Source: Astragalus membranaceus (taxonomy: Eukaryota; Streptophyta; Magnoliopsida; Fabales; Fabaceae). Taken from it: DNA of 64,000 nucleotides. The notes under the pieces were generated by a model. The model was not told where the DNA came from. It made no database searches and worked only from the letters and a program-made list of their open reading frames with translations. The translations under genes were made by a program, and so were the position numbers. The stretch covers positions 187,920,628-187,984,627 of the forward strand of contig CM076848.1 of assembly GCA_039519185.1 (NCBI GenBank), read 5' to 3'. Shown here piece after piece: positions 1-11,507 of this stretch. Positions within the stretch are counted from its first letter, which is position 1, and every line of letters begins with the position of its first letter.

Positions 1-568
1 CCTCATTGTTTAAATGCCATCATGTCTCTTAGCTCATCAACTGAGCTACTTTACGAGATTCATAAATATTCTTGCATTCTTTGATTAGCACCAAAAATAT
101 CGATACATGATTTTACCATATTGTTGAAAACCGGTAGAATTTTTTTGGGTTATCCACACATGTGTTCGTATGTGTGGCAACATTCTTCATTTACTTATCT
201 TCAAAGGTAAAATTATGTGTTAACTATATTATTTTTATTAAAAAAATAAGGAGAAATTATCATTAATAAAAATGACACTAATGATCAGTTCACAACTCTC
301 TGATGAGATTTGTAGTTTTATTCCTTAAGGTAACAAGATAAAGCTCTTGTCATTGAGTTGACACTTTATAGACGTGTTGAAAATATTTTTATGCACATCC
401 TTTCAAAAAATATTCGTATTTATATCACCATAAATCTTCTAAGATAGTTATTCTACACGGTCTTTTTTTTGACAAAAATTCTACACGGTCTTAATAATAA
501 TAGTTTTGTTCTACTAGATGAAATGACAAATATACGTCATTCGCACACACTACCACCACTCACACCCA

Positions 569-570
<2 letters not shown>

Positions 571-625
<55 letters not shown>
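571..625. repeat. (AAT)n microsatellite
   Basis: About 18 perfect copies of a TAA/AAT trinucleotide lie in the downstream flank of CRP-1. No gene is seen in 1-1088 apart from duplicated flank sequence. Confidence 0.95.
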
Positions 626-626
<1 letters not shown>

Positions 627-1088
627 GTTTTGTCTTAAGAATAATAGTTGTAACAACATCAATGTCTTTGAATGAGGAATAATCAACGATGATCTTTCAA
701 AACAATTTATTCAATTAGTTTAAGAAACTGTTTTATCAATTGAGAAAGATAAAAGAAAATTTGAAAGTTGTTCTATCCAACTTCTATAAGATAGTGAATA
801 CATTCGTTTTTTTTTTTTGCAAAGAGAAAGAATGAAGCATAATTAAAACCTTTAGATGCAAAAAACATCAAGAAGGAAAAAGAGTACTTCTTCCTGATTT
901 TATTTATTAAAAAATATAAACCAGAAACAGAACAGAAGAGAGCCAAATTAGGGACTAGATCAATAACCCCTGACTAGAATAGAAACTTAATCAAAGCGGT
1001 AATAGGGATCTCCAATATATACCCTTGTATATATGTATATAATGTATTTTCATGCATAGATAATGATTGCATTACAATATTCCACTAC

Positions 1089-1530
1089 TCAGTTTGCAAA
1101 TGGCGATGCCAAACTAGGAATATTGACAGGGGCAAAAAGAGCTGGATGACATGCACAATATAATGGTAGAACACATTCACTAACTGCATTAATCCCTAGA
1201 AGACAATCACACCAACTTTAGCAGTCTTCACCTATTGTACAAGTCAAGGGATAATTTTCATCACAACTTTGCGATAACACGAGGTTATCATTGATTTCTG
1301 TTGCTTCGGATTCCATGCATATATCTAGATACCCAAACAATACATAAACATAAGAATAATGTTGTATGCAACATGTGAAACTAAGATTTGAAAGTTAGAC
1401 TCATTCAGTAAAAAATAACATGATGCATAGAAAAATTTCTTAATTCGGCTAGTGGTTTTAGACCTAATGCAATAATGAGGAAAACAAACAAAAATGCGAA
1501 CTTGAGAGCAGAATTCCTTGTGGTGTCCAT
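1089..1530 (-). pseudogene. CRP-1: secreted cysteine-rich peptide pseudogene
   Basis: Exon 1 (1464-1530) encodes a hydrophobic signal peptide beginning MDTTRNSALKF and ends in phase 1 before GT. Exon 2 (1089-1324) follows an AG acceptor, so the spliced length is 303 nt and stays in frame. The frame is broken once: codon 1218-1220 is TAA where the intact paralogues have a residue between two cysteines. Two family cysteines are also replaced, apparently by Tyr and Trp. The TATA box and splice sites are preserved, so it may still be transcribed. The family is unassigned; it looks like a plant defensin- or thionin-style secreted peptide. Confidence 0.8.
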
Positions 1531-1563
1531 CTTGTTCATGGAATATATGCTTTTTAGACAACC

Positions 1564-1573
1564 ATTTATATAG
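1564..1573 (-). promoter_or_regulatory. TATA box of CRP-1
   Basis: A TATATAAA-type box lies about 35-45 bp upstream of the CRP-1 start codon. It sits in a block conserved in all four copies (CCTTTG, TATA box, then TCTAAAGA before the ATG). Confidence 0.6.
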
Positions 1574-1991
1574 GCAAAGGGTGATACCCATCGTCCATTA
1601 ACTAATTTTTATTGATTCATGAATCAATTTGTGTGTAACAAGACAAAAGTACCAAAAGTTGGGTGAGTATTAGTTAGTTTTTTTTATGGACGGGGGAGTA
1701 TTGATCAGTGCATTCTATAAAACATAAAACAGTAAAAACAATTAAGAGCAATAATATTACTTGTCAAAAAACAAATCAATATTTTTTAATGGACTTGGTG
1801 TAGTTGGTTTTTTGTTGCTAAGGGGACTTGTTAGTTGGTTCACAGTGCATTCAATGTTCACCTTTTTGATATCCCGAAAAGGATATATATCCTTATCAAT
1901 AATATATTAATTTTATTTTTGATTAAATATACATTAATTATTTCTTTTTTATAAGGATATACATTATTTCTTGTTCACTGTATCAACTGTA

Positions 1992-2223
1992 TATTAAGCT
2001 CCATTGGGCCAAACTATGTATTGGGTTGTATTATTGGGCCAAACTATGTATTGGGCTGTATGTAATCAGTTTTTATCATTTTGTAATAGTTAGCTCCGGT
2101 TTTGTTTTCCCTTCCCCTTTTGTATAAATGCTAATCCAATTATTGGATACGTGTGTAATTCATTTTCTCAATCCTTCAATGAAAGATGAGTTCCCCAGAT
2201 TCTTTCTGTCATGAATCTTAATA
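1992..2223 (+). repeat. 5' LTR of the intact Copia
   Basis: This 232-bp terminal repeat contains an internal direct duplication of about 30 bp (ATTGGGCCAAACTATGTATT) near its 5' end. A TATA-like TGTATAAATG lies near 2121. It ends directly at the primer-binding site. Confidence 0.95.
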
Positions 2224-2294
2224 TGGTATCAGTTGATAACCGTTTCCGTTTTTCTGTTCCAACGATTCTGTTATTCCGCAACCACCTCTGATTC

Positions 2295-5200
2295 TTGCGT
2301 TCGCCACCGTTCGCACCTTTCCTCTCTCGTTGCTCCTTCGGCGTTGCCCACTCAATGGCCGCTCCACCGACGAATCCCTACACCAATCCTTACCATATCG
2401 GCAATTCCGATCATCCTGGCACCGTGCTCGTGTCACATCTCCTCACCGGTGAAGCAAACTATTCTTCATGGCGGCGTTCGATGACTATCGCGCTCAACGC
2501 CAAGAACAAGTTCGGTTTCGTCAATGGTGACCTAGATGAACCTCCGTTTGATGATCCTCAACATCAATCGTGGTTTCAGAACAATAGCGTGGTTTCCTCT
2601 TGGATAATCAACTCTATTTCAAAAGATCTCATATCCAATGTCATCTACTCCACCACCGCGGCTGAGATGTGGAATGTGCTTCATGATCAGTTTCATCAAC
2701 CAAATGGTCCTCGCATTTTCCAACTCAAGCGTGATCTCAGTAGCTGCATTCAAGGTGATCTTTCTGTTACCACCTATTTTTCCAAGATTCAATCTCTGTG
2801 GAAAGAATTGCAAGAAATTGACACTTCCACCTCCTGCGTTTGTGGTGGATGTTCTTGCAAGGCCAACCAACAGAAAGATCACGTCATGTCATTCCTAATG
2901 GGACTCAACGAAGATTTCAACTCGGTTAGGGGTCAAATTCTGCTTATGAATCCTCTACCAAACATCAATCAGGTTTATGCTATGACACTTCAAGAAGCTA
3001 AACAGAAGGAGATTGGCAGTAATCACACCACTACTGCACAGCAACTTGCTTGTGCTGTATCCAAGTCAGATGCTAAACCCAAACCTCGCACCTTTGGCAA
3101 GAAAGAAAGGCCAATGTGCACTCACTGCAACATTCTTGGGCACACTGAGGAAAAATGCTTCAAGAAGCATGGATATCCACCAGGTCTTAAGAAAAGTGCA
3201 ACTACCACTGTCAATCAGGTTGGTGACTCTACACCAGATCCTTCTTCTTTCACTGCACCTCAATATGAGGCTATGATTCAATATCTTCAGCAACAGATGG
3301 CTAGTTCTACCACCATTGAAACTGAGGATGACTCCATAGTTGGTATGATTTTCTCCCTATATCAATCTGTTTCCATTAACTCTGCTCACAAATGGATTAT
3401 AGATACTGGTGCCTCTGTTAATATATGCAATGATGCTGCATTATTTCAATCATATCGTACATTATCCAACAAATTTGTCACTTTGCCAAACCACACTAAA
3501 ATCCCTGTATTAGGAACTGGTTCTGTTGTCCTTAGTCCATACATTACTCTCCATAATGTCATGCACATACCCTCCTTTAAAGTCAATCTAATATCTGTCA
3601 GCTCTCTCTATTTGCATTCTAACTGTAGCTGTTTTTTCTTTGATATCTGCTTGATCCAGGACAGCCACTCGCAAATAATTGGGCATGGTAAACCATCCAA
3701 TGGCTTGTATCTGTTTCAGGCAAGTGTTGATAGTGTCTCCTCCATTGTGAACACCTCTAGAGTTCATAATGGTAAGTCTCAGTCTAATACAGCTTCTGTT
3801 ATACCAGTTGTGCAACCTGTTAGTGCACTAACTGTAAATAATATTGATTGTAATGATGCCAATTTATGGCATAGTCGTCTAGGTCATGTTTCTGATCAAG
3901 TTTTACAATTGCTTAGTTCACATTTAAAGCTTGTAGATCTAAAACAGTTTAGTTCTCACAATTGTACTGTTTGTCCTCTATCCAAATACAAAAGATTACC
4001 TTTCATTTCACATAATCATTTTGCTTCTTCTAGTTTTGATCTAGTGCATTGTGATATATGGGGTCCTTATAGTCATCCCACACATGATGGTTACAAATAT
4101 TTTTTAACTATTGTGGATGATCATAGTAGGTTCGTTTGGATCTCAATGATGAAGCACAAGAGTGATGCCACTGAGCTTCTAAAACATTTCATTACTTATG
4201 TTGAAACTCAGTTTGGCACCACCGTCAAATCATTGAGAAGTGATAATGCCAAAGAACTTGCTCTAACTGATTTTTTGCAGACTAATGGAATAATTCATCA
4301 ATTTTCATGTCCGTATCGGCCACAGCAAAATTCTGTGGTTGAGCGCAAGCACCAACATTTGTTGAATGTTGCTCGTGCTCTCATGTTTCAAGCATCCATT
4401 CCTATTCAGTATTGGGGCATTTGTATTTCTACTGCTGCTTTCCTCATCAATAGAACTCCCTCTAGAAACCTTCACAACATCACTCCATATGAGAGACTTT
4501 ACAACAAAACCCCAGATTATACTAGCCTTCGAACACTTGGCTGCCTGTGTTACATAGCTAATACTTCACCTACTAAGACCAAATTCAGCCCTAGGGCAAT
4601 CCCTTGCATATTCATGGGCTATCCCATGGGATACAAAGGATATAGAGTGTATGACACATCCTCCAGCAAGTTTATCATATCCAGAGATATTACCTTCCAT
4701 GAAGATGTGTTCCCCTTCAGCACCCTATCTCAGTCAGGCCCTTCACTTACCTTGCCTGATCTTATCATCCCTTTCCCTGTGACTGAAACACCTTCTACAC
4801 TGCCTACTCCAGTTACAGAAACTGCACCTACAGTCACTCTCTCAGACACATCTACATCAGCTACTGACCCTGCTCCAGTTACAGAAACTACACCTACTCT
4901 CTCAGACACATCTACATCAGATACTGATTCTGCCACTCTTGACAGTGACTCTGCTATCACACCAGCTCTTGACACAGCCTTCCCTGCACCTGGGCTTGAT
5001 ACTCAAGTTGGACCTCTCACTCTTAGGAGAACTACCCGAGTTTCTAGACCTCCTGTTGCTCTCCAGGATTATGAATGTAATGTGGTGCATCCCATACAAC
5101 AACAAATCACCTATGACAGGCTCACCCCTACATACAAGGCCTACATTTGCCAAGTTGCATCTGTGTTTGAACCAGAGTTCTATCATCAGGCAGTACAACA

Positions 5201-6701
5201 TGAAGAGTGGCGCCTTGCCATGGCTGAAGAAATTACAGCTCTTGAAATGAACAACACCTGGACAGTCATGCCTCTCCCTGATGGTAAACAACCCATCAGT
5301 TGTAGATGGCTCTACAAGGTTAAGTATGCTGCTAATGGTACTATAGATCGCCACAAGGCCAGATTAGTTGCTCGTGGCTTCTCTCAACAGGCAGGTATAG
5401 ACTTTGTTGAAACCTTTTCCCCTGTGGCAAAACTCACCACAGTCAGAGTGCTCCTCACCATTGCTGCTCAGCAACACTGGAACTTATTGCAACTGGATAT
5501 TAACAATGCTTTTCTCAACGGTGATCTTCATGAGGAGGTATATATGAAGCTTCCATTGGGTTACCCCTGTCAAGATAAATCCATGGTGTGCAAATTAAAT
5601 AAGTCCCTTTATGGATTGAGACAAGCATCCAGACAATGGTATGCAAAGTTCTCCACCACCATACAGAAGCATGGTTTCATACAGAGTACTGCAGATTCTT
5701 CTTTGTTCACTAAAGGGTCTGATTCTAACTTTGTTGCACTACTTGTGTACGTGGATGACATCATTGTGGCTGGTCCAAATGAAGCTGTCATTACTTCCAC
5801 TAAAGATATGTTACAACAACACTTTAAATTGAAAATTTTGGGAGATCTCAAATATTTTCTTGGTCTAGAAATTGCTAAATCCAAGCAAGGTATTCACTTG
5901 TGTCAACAAAAATACACCCTGCAGTTACTATCTGACACTGGATTTACTGCTGCTAAGCCAGCACCTGTGCCTATGGACCCTGGATTCATGTTAGATGCTT
6001 CTGATGGTGAAGATATTCCTAATCCTTCTGAGTATCGAAGATTGATTGGAAGGTTAATGTACCTCACCATTTCCAAACCAGATATAGCTTATGCTATCAA
6101 CAAACTTAGCCAGTTTATGAGTCACCCCAAGCAGCCACACATGCAAGCAGTTCATCATCTCCTCAGATATCTAAAAGGCAACCCTGGCAAAGGTCTTTTA
6201 TTCCCTTCATCTGGCACATTGAAGCTTGCTGCTTACGTGGATGCTGACTGGGGAAGCTGTTCTTCCACCAGAAAGTCCACCACAGGGTATTTAGTATACC
6301 TAGGTAATGCCCTTGTTAGCTGGAAGTCTAAGAAGCAGGTCACAGTTGCAAGAAGCTCTGCTGAAGCAGAATACAGGGCACTGGCCACTGTCACTTCAGA
6401 ACTTCTATGGCTTAAACAACTGTTACGAGCATTCCACACTGTTCCCTCTGGTATTATGGTCCTTAGTGACAGTCAATCAGCAATCCAAATGGCTAGTAAT
6501 CCTACTAGCAATGAGAGGTCCAAACACATAGACATTGACTGCCATTTTGTTCGGGAACATGTCCAAACCAGCTTCATCAAACTCATCCATGTTGCTTCAA
6601 AAGAGCAACTTGCTGATATGCTCACCAAGGCACTGCCAAAGGCACTGTTTCAGGATCTCATTGGCAAGCTGGGAATGTTGGATATCTATTCTCCACCTTG
6701 A
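2295..6701 (+). CDS. Copia Gag-Pol polyprotein
   Basis: The open frame has 1468 codons; the natural start is probably the Met at 2355 (residue 21), before the typical Copia Gag N-terminus. Domains in order are: Gag; a CCHC zinc knuckle (C275, C278, H283, C288); aspartic protease with DTGAS at 370; integrase zinc domain from H526 and catalytic D587, D650, E683; a Thr/Pro-rich linker around 820-900; reverse transcriptase with YVDD at 1152-1155; and RNase H with DADW near 1316. The integrase D-to-E gap is 33 positions, a few shorter than the common form. No stop or frameshift was found, so the product copies element RNA and integrates the cDNA in principle. Confidence 0.95.
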   Translation: MRSPPFAPFLSRCSFGVAHSMAAPPTNPYTNPYHIGNSDHPGTVLVSHLLTGEANYSSWRRSMTIALNAKNKFGFVNGDLDEPPFDDPQHQSWFQNNSVVSSWIINSISKDLISNVIYSTTAAEMWNVLHDQFHQPNGPRIFQLKRDLSSCIQGDLSVTTYFSKIQSLWKELQEIDTSTSCVCGGCSCKANQQKDHVMSFLMGLNEDFNSVRGQILLMNPLPNINQVYAMTLQEAKQKEIGSNHTTTAQQLACAVSKSDAKPKPRTFGKKERPMCTHCNILGHTEEKCFKKHGYPPGLKKSATTTVNQVGDSTPDPSSFTAPQYEAMIQYLQQQMASSTTIETEDDSIVGMIFSLYQSVSINSAHKWIIDTGASVNICNDAALFQSYRTLSNKFVTLPNHTKIPVLGTGSVVLSPYITLHNVMHIPSFKVNLISVSSLYLHSNCSCFFFDICLIQDSHSQIIGHGKPSNGLYLFQASVDSVSSIVNTSRVHNGKSQSNTASVIPVVQPVSALTVNNIDCNDANLWHSRLGHVSDQVLQLLSSHLKLVDLKQFSSHNCTVCPLSKYKRLPFISHNHFASSSFDLVHCDIWGPYSHPTHDGYKYFLTIVDDHSRFVWISMMKHKSDATELLKHFITYVETQFGTTVKSLRSDNAKELALTDFLQTNGIIHQFSCPYRPQQNSVVERKHQHLLNVARALMFQASIPIQYWGICISTAAFLINRTPSRNLHNITPYERLYNKTPDYTSLRTLGCLCYIANTSPTKTKFSPRAIPCIFMGYPMGYKGYRVYDTSSSKFIISRDITFHEDVFPFSTLSQSGPSLTLPDLIIPFPVTETPSTLPTPVTETAPTVTLSDTSTSATDPAPVTETTPTLSDTSTSDTDSATLDSDSAITPALDTAFPAPGLDTQVGPLTLRRTTRVSRPPVALQDYECNVVHPIQQQITYDRLTPTYKAYICQVASVFEPEFYHQAVQHEEWRLAMAEEITALEMNNTWTVMPLPDGKQPISCRWLYKVKYAANGTIDRHKARLVARGFSQQAGIDFVETFSPVAKLTTVRVLLTIAAQQHWNLLQLDINNAFLNGDLHEEVYMKLPLGYPCQDKSMVCKLNKSLYGLRQASRQWYAKFSTTIQKHGFIQSTADSSLFTKGSDSNFVALLVYVDDIIVAGPNEAVITSTKDMLQQHFKLKILGDLKYFLGLEIAKSKQGIHLCQQKYTLQLLSDTGFTAAKPAPVPMDPGFMLDASDGEDIPNPSEYRRLIGRLMYLTISKPDIAYAINKLSQFMSHPKQPHMQAVHHLLRYLKGNPGKGLLFPSSGTLKLAAYVDADWGSCSSTRKSTTGYLVYLGNALVSWKSKKQVTVARSSAEAEYRALATVTSELLWLKQLLRAFHTVPSGIMVLSDSQSAIQMASNPTSNERSKHIDIDCHFVREHVQTSFIKLIHVASKEQLADMLTKALPKALFQDLIGKLGMLDIYSPP

Positions 6702-6708
6702 GGGGGGA

Positions 6709-6941
6709 TATTAAGCTCCATTGGGCCAAACTATGTATTGGGTTGTATTATTGGGCCAAACTATGTATTGGGCTGTATGTAATCAGTTTTTATCATTTTG
6801 TAATAGTTAGCTCCGGTTTTGTTTTCCCTTCCCCTTTTGTATAAATGCTAATCCAATTATTGGATACGTGTGTAATTCATTTTCTCAAATCCTTCAATGA
6901 AAGATGAGTTCCCCAGATTCTTTCTGTCATGAATCTTAATA
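6709..6941 (+). repeat. 3' LTR of the intact Copia
   Basis: It is the same as the 5' LTR except for one extra A near 6888. It begins just after the polypurine tract that overlaps the Gag-Pol stop codon. Confidence 0.95.
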
Positions 6942-6980
6942 CTGTAAAATACTTTGAAGTTTGATTGTACCCAATTACAG

Positions 6981-7016
<36 letters not shown>

Positions 7017-7017
7017 T
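6981..7017. repeat. (ATT)n microsatellite
   Basis: About 12 ATT copies run into an ATTT/ATTTATTT tract. Confidence 0.9.
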
Positions 7018-7155
7018 ATTTATTTATTTTATATAACAAGACATGTTATGATATATATAATATACAGCCTCATAAAGGGTAATTTTGATTATTCGTAACT
7101 ACTGATGTTTCAAATTGATAGAGATAAGATATGATACAAACATGATAACACTATC

Positions 7156-7414
7156 TGTTCCAAACGGAACTCAAGAGAGAGAAACTCATACCTCACGGTG
7201 GTGACGCTGATGGCTGAGGTCCGATGTGAAGCGCGGGGGCCGCCACCTGCAAGCACTACGACGCCCAAGTCAGTCCATAATCAAAAATGGAGCATAGGAA
7301 TCGAGAAAAACTTACTTTATTTGGAGCGCATAGTTGTTTATATAGTGTCGTAATTGGGCCAGTTTGCAATTGGGCTCCTAGGCCCATTATCTAGCCAAAG
7401 TTGGATCCGAAACA
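7156..7414 (-). repeat. Solo LTR-like repeat, copy 1
   Basis: The segment begins TGTTCC and ends GAAACA. It is clearly related over its whole length to 47697-47984, sharing the blocks CCTCACGGTGGTGA, CGCCCAAGTCAGTCCATAAT and AGCCAAAGTTGGATCC. The length and TG...CA ends suit a solo LTR. No matching TSD was found, so it could be a rearranged remnant. Confidence 0.55.
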
Positions 7415-7492
7415 GTCCGTGACCATGGGATTGGGCTGGGCCTTCTTCGAGGATTGGGACATCGGCCCACTCCAGAACACTATCATATCCTG

Positions 7493-7607
7493 GATAGGTA
7501 GCTCAGTTAAGAGATACCAAATGAGTATAAGAAGAAGGTTTAGGTTTCAACCCCTGGAAACTAACATTTTTCCACCTCTCTAACAATTAACATTGTCTAT
7601 AAAAAAA
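7493..7607 (+). mobile_element. tRNA-derived SINE
   Basis: A box A-like TAGCTCAGTTAAGAG and a box B-like GGTTTCAACCC are followed by a short unique tail ending in an A-run. The element is bounded by 14-bp direct repeats ACTATCATATCCTG and ACTATCAAATCCTG (7479-7492 and 7608-7621). It is related to the SINE at 36694-36829. Confidence 0.85.
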
Positions 7608-7621
7608 ACTATCAAATCCTG

Positions 7622-9681
7622 TGTTTCATGATATATCTTATACCTTAAGATATCTTACCTCTTATATATATCTTGTCAAAAAAAAAAGATAATATATATT
7701 ACTCCATTTTTAAGTACAAAGATTAGATATGTTATTCTATTATATAATTTAGATAAAGTACTAAATAATGATTTAAAATATAATATATGTTAATAACAAA
7801 ACTGCCCTGACAACTATATTTTATACTTTTGAAAAATTAAATTAATTTTTTATTTTTAGAATTATTTAATAATAAATTTATTTTACTACTTATTTTAATT
7901 TAACATCAAAATTTATTTTTATTTTTTTAATATATATCTATTTTTTAATAAAATTCTTATTTTTATATTTAAAATATACTTTTAGAAGAATAAATGAATA
8001 ATTTTTTTCTTATTCTATCCTATTGATTTTTAACCTTGCTTAAAAGTCAGCATAAAATTTTAACTATAGAGATTTGAACTCCAAAATCCTCTGCCTCCTG
8101 TATTCTCGAAACATGTATGTAGGTTCCTTTTTTTGTTGAATCATATGTTGTCTAATCTTTTTATGTTTATTATATTTCATGGATATGTCTTCTTATCTAC
8201 TATTCTCTTATTGGACCGCTTCTGGTGTTGTACTCTAGTTATTTCTATAAATATAGATCAGAAAAGAAATAATAGAACTATAATTTGATATTTTCTTGTA
8301 TTCAGAAAAAATCTATTTTTAAGTCAAATGAGTTGTATGTTAGAACATACAGAAATACTTTCTTCGTGAAGTAGGGGAGTAGCATTCTATATTAATATCT
8401 ATATATAAATCTCTAAAGGAAGCTCTAATAGAGCCTTTAGAATTCTCTTCAATTTTTTAATTTTCTTTTGTATTAAATCTCAACTTTTTTCTTTTATTAA
8501 TTAATGTCTTTTTAAGTAAAGGAAGCTTCACATTCTGAGGAAGCAAAGGAAGTTTGAATGGAGCCTCCACAATGCTTCTCATGATTTTTATCAACAGTAA
8601 TATTTATTTATAATTTAGGTATAAAGAAGACATTAATTTTAATGAAAGCATACAAATGCCACAAACTTTTTTTTGACAAAAAATGCCACTAACTTAATGC
8701 TCTTAGTGAAATATTTTTCTGTAGAAGTATAAATTGATAATAACAATTAATAATATATCCACACATAATATAATATAATATAATATAATATAATATAATA
8801 TAATATAAATACTATGTAAAAGAAGTTACTATATTTTGATAAATTATGTCTCTGTTTCTTTCTATTTCATAAATTTAAATGTAAATTTTTTTATTTATTA
8901 TAATTATATGAAACAAACTTGGTCTATCATATTAGTATTTAATTTAATCTAATTGAATATGTTTATCTTGTTTTAAAAAAAAAGAATATGTTTATTTTTT
9001 TATTGTTTGTTACAATCCCTACTCAATATCTTTAATTAATCATTGCTTAATCAAACTTAATCTAAATTATCTTTGTAACGAAAAATATTTAGTGGGCCTT
9101 TGAAGTTCTTTTTGTATAATAGTTATCCATTGAAAGAGAAGAGTTTCATATTAATATAAATTATTCATTTAATTACCAATAAACTCATGAGAATTTATAT
9201 AATATGAGTTGAAGAAGTAGAGTTTTCATTAATTCATCATATATTTAATTAATTTTTTATTAATTATTTGTACATTCTATAGATATATAAATTTAGATTC
9301 TGTCACACAATGTTCTACATCATGGAATCTCATAATCATTTTGTCATTTAATACCTCTCGTTGGTCTAATTGTGTTTTCAACATGTATTGTGTAGGGGAT
9401 TGTATATACAGCATAAAACTAGGGCTACCAATGAATGCTGATGAATACTCAAGAAGTTAACATACTTTCATATTCAAGATCATAGAAGTTAACATACTTT
9501 CATTCCTGTAATTAATTTGAATGCTGATGCATCTTGAATATTCATGAATAAATTTGACTCTAAAATGAAATTTCACTTTAAATGGTCAAGGTAAACCATT
9601 TCCATTGTTGATGAAAAATCAATGGCTTATGTTCCAAGACATTCTAAATTGTTGTGTATTTACATGTAATATTAGTTGTTG
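7622..9681. other. AT-rich intergenic DNA, no gene seen
   Basis: No coding signal was found. The stretch holds an (AATAT)n run at about 8765-8808 and a block at 8100-8330 that is duplicated at 18070-18300, part of the tandem locus. Confidence 0.6.
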
Positions 9682-9690
9682 ATTTATTTA

Positions 9691-10192
9691 GGCTTAAATA
9701 TATGTTTGGTCCCTGTAAATATGGTCATAATCCATTTAAGCCACTGTAATTTTTTTTTTTAAAATGCCCCTTGCAAATATTAAGCGTTTACAGTTAAGCC
9801 CCTATGTTAACTTTTTAATAAAAAAAACAGACGTGGCTAACGGAGATGACATCAGCATGACATCATCAACGATTAACAGCGAACGACTAACAGAGAAAGA
9901 TTGAAACGATTCAGTTCCACTTCAGACTGTTCCAAAAAAATGGAATAATTAACAGAGAAAGATTGACACAATTCAAAAACGATAATCTTTCTCTGTTAAT
10001 TTTTCTCTATTAATCATTCATGATGTTATGCTGATGTCATCTCCATTAGGCATGTCAGTTTTTTTGGATGAAAAGTTAACAGAGGGGCTTAACTGTAAAC
10101 GCTTAATATTTGCAAAGGTCATTTTAATTTTTTTTACAGAGGCCTAAATGGATTATGACTATATTTGCAGGGGCCGAACATATATTTAAGCC
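9691..10192. mobile_element. Mutator-type MITE with long terminal inverted repeats
   Basis: The ends are GGCTTAAATATATGTTTGGT and an inverted near-copy (GGCTTAAATATATGTTCGGC), with arms of roughly 200 bp. A perfect 9-bp TSD, ATTTATTTA, flanks it (9682-9690 and 10193-10201). Nine-base duplications are typical of Mutator-like elements. It has no coding capacity. The consensus resembles a MITE type common in legumes, as recalled from general knowledge. Confidence 0.92.
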
Positions 10193-10334
10193 ATTTATTT
10201 ATCAATGAATGAGATTATTTACTTTAACCTTAAAAGGGAATTCCTCAATATTTAAGAGTTAAATCATTTAAGGAGAAAACTCCCTCTTCTTTCTCCAATG
10301 AACACCATTTTGTCGGCCACTAGGACTATTCTCC

Positions 10335-10413
10335 CTCCTCCTCCTCCTCCTCCTCCTCCTCCTCCTCCTCCTCCTCCTCCTCCTCCTCCTCCTCCTCCTC
10401 CTCCTCCTCCTCC
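10335..10413. repeat. (CTC)n microsatellite
   Basis: About 26 CTC copies are present. A poly-Gly reading frame on the minus strand is only a by-product of the repeat. Confidence 0.95.
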
Positions 10414-11507
10414 TTCTTTGGTTTTGGTTTTAACATGATTTGGTTGTTTAATTTTGGATTTATTTTGCACTTATGGATTTTTAGAGGTATTATTGATTTG
10501 CTAGAGTTGTAAAAAAATTTGAAAAATCTTAGTGGTTAGTAATTAGTCAGAGGATGAGAAAATGTTAGTTTTCAAGATTTGACTTCGGATCTCCTTCTTT
10601 AAACACCTTCATGTTCTTTAGCTCGTCTATTGAGCTACTGTACTAGATTTATAAACGTTCTTGCATTCTTTGATTAGTGCAATGAATTTTGATACATGTT
10701 TTTTCGGGTTACCCACACATATTTGTTTGTATGTGTGCCAACATTTTTTATTTATTTATCTCTAAGGGCCAAATTATATGTTGACAATAATCTTTTATCA
10801 AAAAAAATGGGGAAAGGAGAAATTATCATTAAAAAAAGTGACACTAATGACCATTTTACAACTTTCTATAAGGAGATTTGTATTGAATCCTTGAGGTTAA
10901 AAGGCTTATCACTGAGTTGACGCCTATACAGACGTGTTGACAATACATTTATTTACATTCTTTCAGAAAAATATTCTTATTACATCACCGTAAATTTTCT
11001 AAGATAGTGATTCTACACGGCCTTTATATTAATAGCCACTACAAAAAACTTGCTCATTAGCGACGGATTTTTCCCTCGCTAAATGCCCCAAATCCGTCGC
11101 TAATGCCAATTAGCGAGGGACTAGTTCTCTCGCTAAATTGCTCCTCGCTAATGGGATTAGCGAGGGAATTTGAATCCCTTGCTAATTAGCGACGGAAATA
11201 GCCCTCGCTAATAAAGGCAGCCACGTGGTTAAATTCTGACAGCCACGCGTCCAATTTCCCTCGCTAATTCCCTCGCAAATTTCCAACTGATTGAATTTTT
11301 TTGATAAACCTGCTTTTATACCTGTTTACTTTTTTAATAAATAATAAAATCTAAAATACCTAAAACAGTTTAAAATAAAAATTCTGAGAATAAAATTCTT
11401 CAATAACATAAAATTCGAATCAACATAACTTAATCTGAAATGTTATAACAAAATACTGAAATGTCAAACTGATACAACAAATCCTAAAAGCTGCCGCCAT
11501 CAGACTC

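Larger units (their letters stand above)
1992..6941 (+). mobile_element. Complete Ty1/Copia LTR retrotransposon
   Basis: LTRs at 1992-2223 and 6709-6941 differ by about one inserted base. A 5-bp TSD, CTGTA, flanks the element (1987-1991 and 6942-6946). The primer site TGGTATCAG (2224-2232) follows the 5' LTR directly and is the usual initiator-Met tRNA type. A polypurine tract (about 6700-6708) abuts the 3' LTR. The LTRs start TATTAAG and end CTTAATA instead of the usual TG...CA. The single internal frame is open. Near-identical LTRs and an intact ORF imply a recent insertion. Confidence 0.97.

Noticed and set aside
7493..7607. Possible tRNA gene from box A and box B
   Set aside because: No cloverleaf stems or anticodon arm; A-rich tail and TSD show a SINE. 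The same applies to 33761-33960 and 36694-36829.
10264..10470. Minus-strand ORF with a long poly-Gly run
   Set aside because: It is created entirely by the (CTC)n microsatellite; there are no flanking coding features.
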